NCBI GenBank assembly: GCA_051746665.1
Contig: JBNJFG010000001.1
Location: 1-64,000, forward strand
Origin: Halanaerobium sp051746665
GTDB taxonomy: Bacteria; Bacillota; Halanaerobiia; Halanaerobiales; Halanaerobiaceae
Reading direction: 5' to 3'
Length of the DNA: 64,000 nt
Shown piece by piece: positions 27,462-35,242 of the stretch. The position numbers and the translations under genes were made by a program. The notes below the pieces were generated by a model that was not told where the DNA came from, made no database searches, and worked only from the letters and a program-made list of their open reading frames with translations. Numbering within the stretch: the stretch's first letter is position 1; each line of letters starts with the position of its first letter.

Positions 27462-28442
27462 CTACTCTTGAGTTATTTCTTCATAAATAACATTTGCTCT
27501 TTCTAAAACAGCGGCTGGTATTTCTAATTCTAAATTCTCAGCTGCTTTTTTATTAAGATATAATTTCAATTCGTCTGAAGATTCGACTGGCATTGATGCT
27601 GTATCAGCACCATTTAAAATTTTTGCTGCCATTTTTCCTGTTTGAATACCCAGCAATTTATAATCAATTCCTAAAGTAGCTATTGCTCCTTGTCTTACCT
27701 GACCATTTTCTGAAGCAAATACTGGTATATCATTTTCATTGGTAATATTTAAGACAGATGGTAAAGCAGAAACTATTATATTATCTGTAGGTACATAAAT
27801 TGCATCTACATCTCCAATCAAAGAAGAAGCTGCAAGACTTACTTCACTGCTGTTGCTTACTGTAGCTTCATGTAATTTTATACCCATCGCTTTTGTAGCT
27901 TCTTTTACAACATCTACCTGAACAACAGAATTTACTTCACCTGGGTTATAAAGAACTCCTAAATCACTTAATTCAGGAATGAATTCCTTAATTAGTTCGA
28001 TTTGTTGAGCAACCGGATTCATATCTGTAGTACCTGTCAAATTCCCTCCTGGATTTTCCATGCTGTTAACAATACCAGCTTCTACAGGATCTGTAACAGC
28101 TGTAAATAAGACGGGAGTATTTTTTATTACATTTGCAGCAGCCTGTGCATTAGGTGTTGCAATTGCCAGTATTAAATCAAGATTATTACTTTTAAACTGC
28201 TGAGCAATAGATTGAGCTGTAGCAAAGTCTGCCTGTGCATTTTGCTCAATAAACTCAACATTTTCTTCAGTAAATCCTGCTTCTGCCAGACCTTCAATAA
28301 AACCTTCTCTTGCTGAATCTAAAGCGGGATGTTCAACAAATTGTGAAATACCAATTCTATATTCCTGAGCACCAACTGTAAGAGTAGTAGTTACGACCAA
28401 CATCAATGTTAAAATAAATAAAATTGAAAGATTTTTTTTCAT
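27462..28442 (-). CDS. ABC transporter substrate-binding protein (PF04392 family)
   Basis: The signal peptide (residues 1-25, TVGA|QE) has no lipobox. The mature start YRIGISQFVEHPALDSAREGF and the segments LILAIATPNAQAA, VLFTAVTDPVEAGIV and LGVLYNPGE are diagnostic of the ABC_sub_bind family. 326 residues. Substrates of characterised relatives are amino acids such as tryptophan. The neighbouring hutP-type gene would fit a histidine or related amino acid here, but this is inference. It is the first gene after an intrinsic terminator in its leader, so expression is probably attenuator-controlled. Confidence 0.88.
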   Translation of the reverse strand: MKKNLSILFILTLMLVVTTTLTVGAQEYRIGISQFVEHPALDSAREGFIEGLAEAGFTEENVEFIEQNAQADFATAQSIAQQFKSNNLDLILAIATPNAQAAANVIKNTPVLFTAVTDPVEAGIVNSMENPGGNLTGTTDMNPVAQQIELIKEFIPELSDLGVLYNPGEVNSVVQVDVVKEATKAMGIKLHEATVSNSSEVSLAASSLIGDVDAIYVPTDNIIVSALPSVLNITNENDIPVFASENGQVRQGAIATLGIDYKLLGIQTGKMAAKILNGADTASMPVESSDELKLYLNKKAAENLELEIPAAVLERANVIYEEITQE

Positions 28443-28479
28443 TATTATATTCCCCTTTCTAACTGGTAGTGGGGATAAT

Positions 28480-28504
28480 AAAAAAACACTCCTGGTGGAG
28501 TGTT
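28480..28504 (-). terminator. intrinsic terminator in the leader of the ABC operon
   Basis: On the minus strand AACACTCC-ACCA-GGAGTGTT is followed by a T-run. It lies 38 bp before the binding-protein start, that is, inside the operon's own leader. Confidence 0.85.
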
Positions 28505-28585
28505 AAAATGCTTTTGGCTATTTTGTTTAAAATTAGGTATAAAAAACCCTTGTTTAAACAAAAGCTTAAGCTTCCCTACAAATTT

Positions 28586-28609
28586 CTCCTACCGTATTAC
28601 CGTGCTACC
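28586..28609 (-). repeat. three tandem 8-nt repeats in the leader RNA
   Basis: Read on the minus strand the units are GGTAGCAC, GGTAATAC and GGTAGGAG. GGTA is invariant and the period is exactly 8 nt, suggesting regularly spaced binding sites for a multimeric RNA-binding protein. Confidence 0.75.
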
Positions 28610-28627
28610 AGTTATTTGATTTTCTTT

Positions 28628-28656
28628 ATTATACTATTATGCTTATGTATTGTCAA
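28628..28656 (-). promoter_or_regulatory. sigma-A promoter of the attenuated ABC operon
   Basis: A perfect TTGACA (28656-28651) and a perfect TATAAT (28633-28628) are separated by exactly 17 bp. It lies between the hutP stop codon and the leader repeats. Confidence 0.88.
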
Positions 28657-28704
28657 CTTTATTTAGAAATGAAAGAGTGATATAATAAAATATCGACAAT
28701 TATT

Positions 28705-29130
28705 TTAGTTAGCTTGTTTATCTAGTAAAGATCTATGGCTTAACCCTACAGTTACTTCATTTAAATTAAACATTCCCACACCAAAAAAGACAGCTACCAC
28801 TATATGTTCACCACTTCTTGCAACACCAATTTTTCCTCCAACATTTAAGCCCATGGTTCTTGGCATAATCTGTGCCAGAGCATCATGTGCTGCACCAGCA
28901 ACTGCTCCCTGAGCAACATGAGAGTTATCAATGATATTTTCTCTTTTAGCGGCAATAACTGCTCTTTCGATGATTTCTGGCACTGATTTATTGAATTCGC
29001 CCCCAAAATCAACAGCAGCAGTATTTATATCATCAGCTGCAAATTCTTTTTTTAACACTTTTTCTTCACTTCTGCTAGAAATAGACATTTTAATAGCTGC
29101 TTTAGCAGTTTCCAGACTGTTATGTTCCAT
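28705..29130 (-). CDS. HutP-family RNA-binding antiterminator
   Basis: 141 residues, close to Bacillus HutP (~150). The C-terminal part aligns by eye with HutP: SHVAQGAVAGAAHDAL corresponds to the metal-binding His helix, TMGLNVGGKIGVARS to the GLRFAVLRG strand region, and FGVGMFNLNEVTVGLSHRS to the final conserved block with its His. Bacillus HutP, with histidine and Mg2+, binds NAG-repeat RNA and prevents a terminator from forming. No hut genes are present. The next gene on the same strand is an ABC transporter operon with repeats and a terminator in its leader, the expected kind of target. The ribosome binding site is AAAGGAGG. Confidence 0.82.
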   Translation of the reverse strand: MEHNSLETAKAAIKMSISSRSEEKVLKKEFAADDINTAAVDFGGEFNKSVPEIIERAVIAAKRENIIDNSHVAQGAVAGAAHDALAQIMPRTMGLNVGGKIGVARSGEHIVVAVFFGVGMFNLNEVTVGLSHRSLLDKQAN

Positions 29131-29158
29131 AGTTTATCCTCCTTTGTATAATGTACTT

Positions 29159-29179
29159 AGTGATACCATATATATCACT
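29159..29179 (-). repeat. inverted repeat in the hutP leader
   Basis: AGTGATA and TATCACT, 7-bp arms with a 7-nt loop, lie 28-48 bp before the hutP start and downstream of its likely promoter. The arms are identical to those closing the candidate RNA at 1114-1185. It could be a hairpin in the leader or a DNA operator. Confidence 0.45.
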
Positions 29180-29207
29180 TCTTTAAATAACGATAATTTC
29201 TAATTTA

Positions 29208-29236
29208 ATTATAGCAGAGATTTTTAGTAAAGTGAA
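29208..29236 (-). promoter_or_regulatory. likely promoter of hutP
   Basis: A perfect TATAAT (29213-29208) and TTCACT (29236-29231) are spaced by 17 bp. Confidence 0.55.
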
Positions 29237-29309
29237 ATGTGTATTTGAAATGTTCAAACTAATATAAATTTAATGTTCAGTATTAAAGATTTAAAAAAAG
29301 TTCATTTAA

Positions 29310-29338
29310 TTGCATAATTAAACAAAATATTTTATAAT
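29310..29338 (+). promoter_or_regulatory. sigma-A promoter of the mntP-like gene
   Basis: TTGCAT at 29310-29315 and a perfect TATAAT at 29333-29338 have 17-bp spacing, about 60 bp before the gene. Confidence 0.65.
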
Positions 29339-29403
29339 ATATAGTGCTATATTACTTTGAAATAATTAACTATTAAAGATAATAAAAATTGGAGGCGTTT
29401 AAA

Positions 29404-29949
29404 ATAAATATTTTATTAGTTGCTTTTGCATTAGGCTTGGATGCTGCTGGAGTTACAATGGCAATTGGTTGTGGTAAGCCTACAAATTTAATAGAAAAAT
29501 TTAAAGTCGTTTTCTCTTTTGGCTTTTTTCAATTTTTATTTGCCTTAATTGGGGGGCTAAGTGGTAATTATATCGATCAATATTTTTTTACAATTTCTAA
29601 TTACTTTAGCGGCACAGTAATTTTCATACTGGGTATTTTCTTAATTAGGGAAGGTTATAAGAATGAAGAAGAATGTATATATCGGCAATTAAACTTTTGG
29701 ACAATTGTAGTATTAGGAATCAGTGTAAGTATTGATGCTCTTGGAGCTGGTTTTTCTCTTCTTTTTGAATTTGAGCAATTAATAATTTTTCAAGACTCTT
29801 TAATAATAGGTTTAGCAGCTTCTGTTATGACAGTATTTTCTTTTATCATAGTTAATTATATTAAACATATTGCTCTAGTTGAAAAATATGCTAATTATAT
29901 AGGTGGAATAATATTATTAATAATAGGTTTTAATACTCTTTTTATCTAA
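29404..29949 (+). CDS. MntP/YtaF-family membrane protein, apparent AUA start
   Basis: Six hydrophobic segments in two homologous halves. Each half has the signature Asp: ALGLDAAGVTMAIG and ISVSIDALGAGFS, as in MntP manganese exporters and the related sporulation protein YtaF. About 181 residues. The start is odd. The only nearby standard start, TTG 29389, overlaps the GGAGG ribosome binding site (29391-29395). The codon correctly spaced from that site, 8 nt away, is ATA 29404; initiation there gives an N-terminus (M)NILLVAFALGLD that matches the family well. Manganese or other cation export is inferred from the family. A terminator follows. Confidence 0.8.
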   Translation: MNILLVAFALGLDAAGVTMAIGCGKPTNLIEKFKVVFSFGFFQFLFALIGGLSGNYIDQYFFTISNYFSGTVIFILGIFLIREGYKNEEECIYRQLNFWTIVVLGISVSIDALGAGFSLLFEFEQLIIFQDSLIIGLAASVMTVFSFIIVNYIKHIALVEKYANYIGGIILLIIGFNTLFI

Positions 29950-29953
29950 AAAT

Positions 29954-30004
29954 AAAACCGGACGCTGCAGTAATTAATTTAAATGCAGTGGTCCGGTTTT
30001 ACTT
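29954..30004. terminator. bidirectional terminator between mntP-like and rlmD-like genes
   Basis: AAAACCGGAC and GTCCGGTTTT form a perfect 10-bp outer stem, with inner TGCA pairing and flanking A/T runs. Both neighbouring genes converge on it. Confidence 0.85.
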
Positions 30005-30064
30005 ATTTTGTTAAAATTTATTTAGAAATTATATTTAATTATATATTAATTTTTAAGTTAAATT

Positions 30065-31231
30065 TTATATTTTTTTCAATAATGTTATAACCTCTAAATG
30101 TTTAGTATGTGGAAACATATCTACAGCTTTAAATTTTTCTAAACTATAATTGTGAATTTCAAGTTCTTTTAAATCTCTAGCTAAGCTTTTTGGATTACAG
30201 GAAATATATAAGATTTCATCTGCATCAGCTGCAGCTATTTTAGACAGAGCTTTAGGATTAATTCCTGGCCTAGGGGGGTCAATAATAATTAAATCAGCCT
30301 GTTTTTGAATATTATTAATCTCTTTTAAGACATCTCCAGCTATATATTCTGTATTATTAACATTATTTAAATTAGCATTTTCTGCTGCTCTTTCAGCGGC
30401 TTCCTGATCAATTTCTATTCCATAAATTTTAGCAGCATCAGCGGCAATACTCTGTGAAATTGTTCCAGCTCCACAATAAAGATCAAAAACCACCTTATCT
30501 TTAGCACTACCAATATATTTTTCAGCTTCCGAATATAATAACTCTGCACCTTTTGTATTAGTTTGGAAAAAAGAAAGAGAATCAATTTTGAATTTATTAT
30601 CTAATAGTTGATCATAGAAATAATTTCTGCCATGATAAATTTTCATTTCATCACAGCTTACTTGATCTGAAAAATCATCATTAATTGTTTGAATAAATCC
30701 TACCAGTTCTCCTTTTAAATCTAAACTTTTTAATTCTTCAACTAGAGTAGTAAAATCATGATCTACCTGACTGGTTGTAATTAGATTTGCAACTACTTCT
30801 CCAGTATTGATTCCTTTGCGAATAACTAAATTTCTTAAAAATCCATCCCTTAATTTGATATGATATTTCTTAAAATCATTTTTGCGGCAGTATTCTAAAA
30901 TAGTGCTTAAAATCTCTCTAAAATCATGGTCAACGAGCAAACAATGGTCTACAGTAATTACATCAAATCTTCTTCCTCTAGGATGCATTCCCAATTGAAG
31001 TTCTCCACCCTTTTTTAAATCTCCAAAGCTGAATTCCATATTATTTCGATATTCATATATTTCAGGGCTTGCTAAGATATCTTCAAAATTTTCAATATCT
31101 ATTTCTTTTTCTTTAAAAAGATCAAGTAACATCTCTTTTTTATCTTCTAATTGTTTTTCATAAGGTATATCCTGAGTAGAACAGCCTCCACAGCGATCAT
31201 AATGAACACAAATATCTTTCATTTTTGGCAA
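30065..31231 (-). CDS. 23S rRNA (uracil-5-)-methyltransferase, RlmD/TrmA family, without TRAM domain
   Basis: The N-terminal Fe-S cysteine cluster (DICVHYDRCGGC plus DHCLLV ~80 residues later) is characteristic of RlmD/RumA-type enzymes. SAM-binding motif FDLYCGAGTISQS, then IIIDPPRPGI, and catalytic Cys in YISCNPKSLARD. It methylates uridine C5 in 23S rRNA using SAM. At 388 residues it is shorter than RlmD-type proteins (~430-450); the Cys cluster begins at residue 8, so the usual N-terminal TRAM RNA-binding domain is missing. The TTG start is 7 nt after AGGAGG. Exact target uridine is undetermined. Confidence 0.88.
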   Translation of the reverse strand: MPKMKDICVHYDRCGGCSTQDIPYEKQLEDKKEMLLDLFKEKEIDIENFEDILASPEIYEYRNNMEFSFGDLKKGGELQLGMHPRGRRFDVITVDHCLLVDHDFREILSTILEYCRKNDFKKYHIKLRDGFLRNLVIRKGINTGEVVANLITTSQVDHDFTTLVEELKSLDLKGELVGFIQTINDDFSDQVSCDEMKIYHGRNYFYDQLLDNKFKIDSLSFFQTNTKGAELLYSEAEKYIGSAKDKVVFDLYCGAGTISQSIAADAAKIYGIEIDQEAAERAAENANLNNVNNTEYIAGDVLKEINNIQKQADLIIIDPPRPGINPKALSKIAAADADEILYISCNPKSLARDLKELEIHNYSLEKFKAVDMFPHTKHLEVITLLKKI

Positions 31232-31262
31232 ATTTGAACCTCCTATAAATTATCACAATTGA

Positions 31263-32591
31263 TTATGAGATTGTTTGATAAATGTTAAAGAGCATAATAA
31301 ATAATACAGCTGTTGGCACTATATATTTTAAAAGTAAAGAATAAATGTTACCGATGTGAAAACTGCTGTTTTTATTTGCTTCTTCAATAGAATTTCTACT
31401 ACCCCAGACATGGCCTACAAAAATTGATGTTAAAATTCCACCTGTTGGTAAGAAAATTGAGTTAGAAAACCAATCATAGGTATCAAGTACATCCATCCCT
31501 AAAAAGCTAAAGTTAGAGAATGAGCTATATCCTAGTAATGGAGGGATTCCAACAAAGAAGATTAAAAAACCCATTAAATATGATGCTTTTTTCCTATTCC
31601 AATTATATTCATCAACTAAAAATGCAACAACAACTTCCAGCATAGAAATTGAAGAAGTTAAAGCTGCTATTGTCAGCAGTAGAAAGAAAATTAAAGAAAA
31701 GAACGTTCCAAACGGCATTTGTGTGAAAACAGCTGGTAAAGTAATAAAAGTTAATCCTGGTCCAGAAGCTGGATCAAGCCCAAATGCAAAAACTGCTGGG
31801 AAAATAGCAAATCCTGCTAATAAAGCTACTACTGTATCAAAAACCAAAACAAAAGCAGCACTTTCGTTAATGCTTTCTTTTTCACTTAAATAACTACCAT
31901 AAGTAATCATTACTCCCATTCCTAAACTTAAAGTGAAAAAAGCCTGAGATATAGCATCAGTAAATGTCTGAAAAGTAATTGCAGAAAAATCAGGTTTTAA
32001 ATAAAAACTTAATCCTGCAGCAGCACCATCTAAAGTTACAGAACGAATTATAAGTAAAAATATTATTCCAAATAAAATTGGCATTAAAATCTTAACTATT
32101 TTTTGAATTCCATTAACAACTCCAGCTCCTATAACAGCAATTGTTAAAAACATAAAAACACCATGCCAGATAATTGGTTCAGTTAAACTACTGATATGCG
32201 TTGAAAAAATCTGAGGGAAATTACTTTCAGCAGTAAAGGTCAATGATTTAAAAATATAAGACATTCCCCATCCAGCAACAACAGAATAATAACTTAAAAT
32301 AACAAAACCTGATAAAACGCCTAAGGCACCAACAATAGGCCAGGGTGTATTAGAAGCCATTTTTTTAAAAGCTCCAATGGGATTTTTTTCTGTTTTTCTT
32401 CCTAAAGTCATTTCAGAAACTAAAATAGGATAACCTATAAATAATATAGCAGCTAAATAAATTAAAATAAAAATTGCGCCACCATTTGTACCAGTAACAT
32501 ACGGAAAACGCCAAATATTTCCTAAACCAATAGCAGATCCGGCAGCAGCAAGTATAAATCCAAGTTTTGAAGTCCAATTTTCTCTTTCCAT
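31263..32591 (-). CDS. sodium-dependent NSS-family transporter
   Basis: The N-terminal signature GFILAAAGSAIGLGNIWRFP is the neurotransmitter:sodium symporter TM1 with its unwound, Na+-coordinating region. About 11-12 membrane spans, 442 residues. LSLGMGVMITYGSY corresponds to TM6 and TSSISMLEVVVAF to TM8. It probably imports an amino acid with Na+. A second NSS gene is encoded divergently at 33022. The ribosome binding site is GGAGGA. Confidence 0.92.
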   Translation of the reverse strand: MERENWTSKLGFILAAAGSAIGLGNIWRFPYVTGTNGGAIFILIYLAAILFIGYPILVSEMTLGRKTEKNPIGAFKKMASNTPWPIVGALGVLSGFVILSYYSVVAGWGMSYIFKSLTFTAESNFPQIFSTHISSLTEPIIWHGVFMFLTIAVIGAGVVNGIQKIVKILMPILFGIIFLLIIRSVTLDGAAAGLSFYLKPDFSAITFQTFTDAISQAFFTLSLGMGVMITYGSYLSEKESINESAAFVLVFDTVVALLAGFAIFPAVFAFGLDPASGPGLTFITLPAVFTQMPFGTFFSLIFFLLLTIAALTSSISMLEVVVAFLVDEYNWNRKKASYLMGFLIFFVGIPPLLGYSSFSNFSFLGMDVLDTYDWFSNSIFLPTGGILTSIFVGHVWGSRNSIEEANKNSSFHIGNIYSLLLKYIVPTAVLFIMLFNIYQTIS

Positions 32592-32636
32592 AAAGAATCC
32601 TCCTCATTATTTAATTTTTTTATATTTACTTTTCCT

Positions 32637-32665
32637 ATTTTATCATATTAAACTGCTGTCATCAA
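32637..32665 (-). promoter_or_regulatory. likely promoter of the minus-strand NSS transporter
   Basis: TTGATG (32665-32660) and TAAAAT (32642-32637), 17-bp spacer, about 45 bp before the start codon. Confidence 0.6.
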
Positions 32666-32792
32666 TTGTTATAATTCTTTAAAATTTACTAATTTTATAA
32701 TTAGTAATCCAATAATTTATCAGAAAAAATTATGTTTTTTATAGATAAAGAGTAGAAGTTAAATACATTTATTTGATTTTTGTCTTAAAAGC

Positions 32793-33021
32793 TGGAAATT
32801 GTTGAATTTATTTGTTATAATACATTCAACCTGATTAGAATAGTTGAGATTAGTTTACAATCTTATATTAAAAGCAGTAAGTAATTACTATAGCAGTAGA
32901 TTTAAGATTGTATTTTTTAGATGAGTTTTTTGGTATTTTAAGTATTTTATTTCAGATGAGCTGAGCCAGACATATCAGGTAAAAATAAAATGAGTAGAAA
33001 GAAGAGAGGGAGGAAAGTAAA
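32793..33021 (+). promoter_or_regulatory. promoter and leader region of the plus-strand NSS gene
   Basis: The 430-bp divergent intergenic region holds no gene that I can support. On this strand an extended -10 (TGTTATAAT, hexamer 32816-32821) has only a poor -35 (TGGAAA at 32793). The ~190-nt leader contains ACAATCTTA (32857-32865) paired with TAAGATTGT (32903-32911), followed by ATTTTTTAG. Inside lies a repeated AGCAGTA and the palindrome AGTAATTACT. It resembles a weak terminator or regulatory hairpin. Confidence 0.4.
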
Positions 33022-34497
33022 ATGGAACAAGATCGTGGTCAATGGGGAAGTAGAGTTGGCTTTGTTTTAGCAACAATTGGTTCAGCAGTTGGACTTGGTA
33101 ACATCTGGCGTTTTTCTTATATGGCATATGAAAATGGTGGAGGAGCTTTTTTATTCCCATATTTATTTGCTCTTTTAACAGCCGGTATCCCCCTGTTATT
33201 ACTTGAAATGGGTTTTGGATTTTTCACCAGAACTTCTGCACCAAGTTCATTTCGTAAAGTAGGGAAAAAGTTTGAATGGGTAGGCTGGTGGTCTGTACTG
33301 GTTGCTTTTACTGTTACAGTCTACTATATCGTTATTATTGCCTGGAGTTTATTATTTGTATTTAAATCATTTAGTCTGGGCTGGACTGCCAATCCGGGTG
33401 ATTATTTCTTTGGAGAATTTCTTCAATTCTCAGGTAGTGCCTTTAATTTAGGTGGAATCCAGTGGCCTATATTCTTTGCTTTAATTGCAGTCTGGTTAAT
33501 TAACTATGTTATTATCGCAGGTGGAGTACAAAAAGGTATAGAAAAAGCAAGCAAAATATTTATGCCTTTACTTGCAGCAATGCTTTTGATTATTGTATTT
33601 AGGGGAGTAACTTTACCAGGTTCTATGGATGGAATAAGAGCTTTTTTAGCTCCTGATTTCAGCAGGATTTTTGAACTTGATATCTGGCTTGATGCTTATG
33701 GACAGATATTCTTTACTCTGAGTCTTGGTTTTGGAATTATGATTGCTTATTCCAGTTATCTGCCGAAAAAATCAGATGTTATTAAAAATGGTACAATTGC
33801 AGCTTTTGCTGATGCAATTTTTGCTATTGTAGCTGGACTTGGTGTTTTTGGTATTTTAGGTTATATGGCTCAAACACAGGGAGTTCCAGTTTCTGAGGTA
33901 GCAACTTCCGGTATTGGTCTGGCTTTTATTGCTTTTCCACAGGCAATTAACTTATTACCTGCTTTTCCACAGGTTTTTGGATTATTATTTTTCTTATCCT
34001 TAACAGTAGCTGGTCTTTCTTCAAGTGTTTCATTAATTGAATCAGTAGTGTCTTCCTTAATTGATAATTTTAGTTTAAGCCGTAAAAAAGCGGTTACTAT
34101 GGTTTCAATTATTGGATTTGCAATGGGAATACCAATGGTTACTCAGGGTGGTCTTGCAATTTTAGATATATTTGATCACTTTGTTAATATTTTTGGTCTT
34201 CTAACTGTTGGATTTGTTGAAATGCTTGTTTTAAGTTATGCGTTTGATTTAGATAAGATCAAAGATAATATGAATCCAAGTTCAGATTATAAAGTTGGTC
34301 CAATCTGGAAATCAATGGTTAAGTTCGTTAGTCCAATTTTAATTGGTATTGGCTTAATTCAGAATGTATTTTCTGAGTTTTCTACAGTATATGGTGGTTA
34401 TCCTTTAAGTGAAGTTATTACCTTTGGTTGGCTGGCTGTTTTTGTAGTATTATTGGCAGCTATTTATTTAGGAAAAAGAGAAGAAACTATAATTTAA
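33022..34497 (+). CDS. sodium-dependent NSS-family transporter (second paralogue)
   Basis: TM1 signature GFVLATIGSAVGLGNIWRFS, TM6 LSLGFGIMIAYSSYLPKK and TM8 LSSSVSLIESVVSSL mark a bacterial NSS symporter. 491 residues, about 12 spans with a longer C-terminus than the divergent paralogue at 31263-32591. The ribosome binding site is GGGAGGAAAG. Two diverged Na+-coupled carriers side by side fit an organism using a sodium gradient. Substrates, probably amino acids, are not readable from sequence. Confidence 0.92.
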   Translation: MEQDRGQWGSRVGFVLATIGSAVGLGNIWRFSYMAYENGGGAFLFPYLFALLTAGIPLLLLEMGFGFFTRTSAPSSFRKVGKKFEWVGWWSVLVAFTVTVYYIVIIAWSLLFVFKSFSLGWTANPGDYFFGEFLQFSGSAFNLGGIQWPIFFALIAVWLINYVIIAGGVQKGIEKASKIFMPLLAAMLLIIVFRGVTLPGSMDGIRAFLAPDFSRIFELDIWLDAYGQIFFTLSLGFGIMIAYSSYLPKKSDVIKNGTIAAFADAIFAIVAGLGVFGILGYMAQTQGVPVSEVATSGIGLAFIAFPQAINLLPAFPQVFGLLFFLSLTVAGLSSSVSLIESVVSSLIDNFSLSRKKAVTMVSIIGFAMGIPMVTQGGLAILDIFDHFVNIFGLLTVGFVEMLVLSYAFDLDKIKDNMNPSSDYKVGPIWKSMVKFVSPILIGIGLIQNVFSEFSTVYGGYPLSEVITFGWLAVFVVLLAAIYLGKREETII

Positions 34498-34533
34498 TTT
34501 AAGCTTAATTTAAAATTAAATAAATGATATTTC

Positions 34534-34575
34534 AAGGCTGACTTTAATATTTATTATTGAAGTCGGCCTTTTTTG
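34534..34575 (+). terminator. intrinsic terminator after the second NSS gene
   Basis: AAGGCTGACTT and AAGTCGGCCTT pair over 11 positions (with one G-U), and TTTT follows. Confidence 0.8.
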
Positions 34576-34723
34576 ATTTATTATAAATTATAAATTATAA
34601 TAATAATTGTAAGGGTCATTTTAAATGATTGGATATTTTTAATTTGGAATTGAAAGCTGTAATTTAAAATTATTTTTGATTAATCCAAAAAATAAAAGAT
34701 TAATTTTAGAGGGAGGATAAATT

Positions 34724-35224
34724 ATGCAAGAAATTTTTGAAAGAAGAAGTATTAGAAAGTATAAAAATAAGGATGTTGAGGAAGAAAAAGTAGAAAAATT
34801 ATTAAAGGCAGCTGCAGCTGCACCTTCAGCTGGTAATGAGCAGCCATGGCATTTTGTAGTGATTAGAGATCGAGATAAACTTAATCATTTAGCTGAGGTT
34901 CATCCCTATGCTAAAATGTTAAAAGAAGCGCCACTTGCTGTAGCAGTTTGTGCAGATTTAGATAAACAGAGACATGAAGGTTTTTGGGTACAGGATTGTG
35001 CAGCAGCAACTCAAAATATATTATTAGAAGCTGTTTCATTGAATCTTGGTGCAGTTTGGATTGGTGCCTATCCCAATGAAAAACGTGAAAAAGTCGTAAG
35101 TAAAGCTTTAGGAGTACCTAAGAATATAAAAACTGTGTCTTTAATTTCTGTAGGTTATCCTGATGAAAAAAAGGGAAAGACTGATAGATTAAGTGATGAG
35201 ATAGTTCATTATGATCAATGGTAA
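34724..35224 (+). CDS. nitroreductase-family FMN oxidoreductase
   Basis: RRSIRKYKNKDV at the N-terminus, AAAAAPSAGNEQPWHFVV and VWIGAYPNEK are the FMN-binding motifs of the nitroreductase fold. At 166 residues it is a small family member. Physiological substrates in this family vary (quinones, nitro compounds, flavins), so no specific function can be given. The ribosome binding site is GGGAGGA. The preceding 226 bp is AT-rich; apart from the terminator I see nothing firm there. The PHP gene starts 18 bp downstream, probably co-transcribed. Confidence 0.88.
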   Translation: MQEIFERRSIRKYKNKDVEEEKVEKLLKAAAAAPSAGNEQPWHFVVIRDRDKLNHLAEVHPYAKMLKEAPLAVAVCADLDKQRHEGFWVQDCAAATQNILLEAVSLNLGAVWIGAYPNEKREKVVSKALGVPKNIKTVSLISVGYPDEKKGKTDRLSDEIVHYDQW

Positions 35225-35242
35225 AAATTAGAGGTGTTATTT

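Larger units (their letters stand above)
28478..28621 (-). promoter_or_regulatory. attenuator leader of the PF04392 ABC operon
   Basis: The transcript from the promoter at 28628-28656 runs ~140 nt before the first gene. It carries three tandem 8-nt repeats at 28609-28586 (GGTAGCAC, GGTAATAC, GGTAGGAG), several further NAG triplets, then a perfect 8-bp terminator hairpin. Its 5' segment AACTGGTAG (28613-28605) is also exactly complementary to CTACCAGTT (28469-28461), which lies between the terminator and the ribosome binding site. This is the layout of a regulated terminator. I do not recognise a known riboswitch class. Tandem repeats favour an RNA-binding protein, with the adjacent HutP-family product the obvious candidate. 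Confidence 0.7.

Noticed and set aside
28478..28621. The ABC leader as a T-box or TPP riboswitch
   Set aside because: No TGGNACCGCG T-box motif or specifier loop, no CTGAGA thi-box; the tandem repeats fit protein binding better.
28469..28666. Plus-strand 65-residue open frame opposite the ABC leader
   Set aside because: It lies wholly over the promoter, repeats and terminator of the minus-strand leader and has no ribosome binding site.
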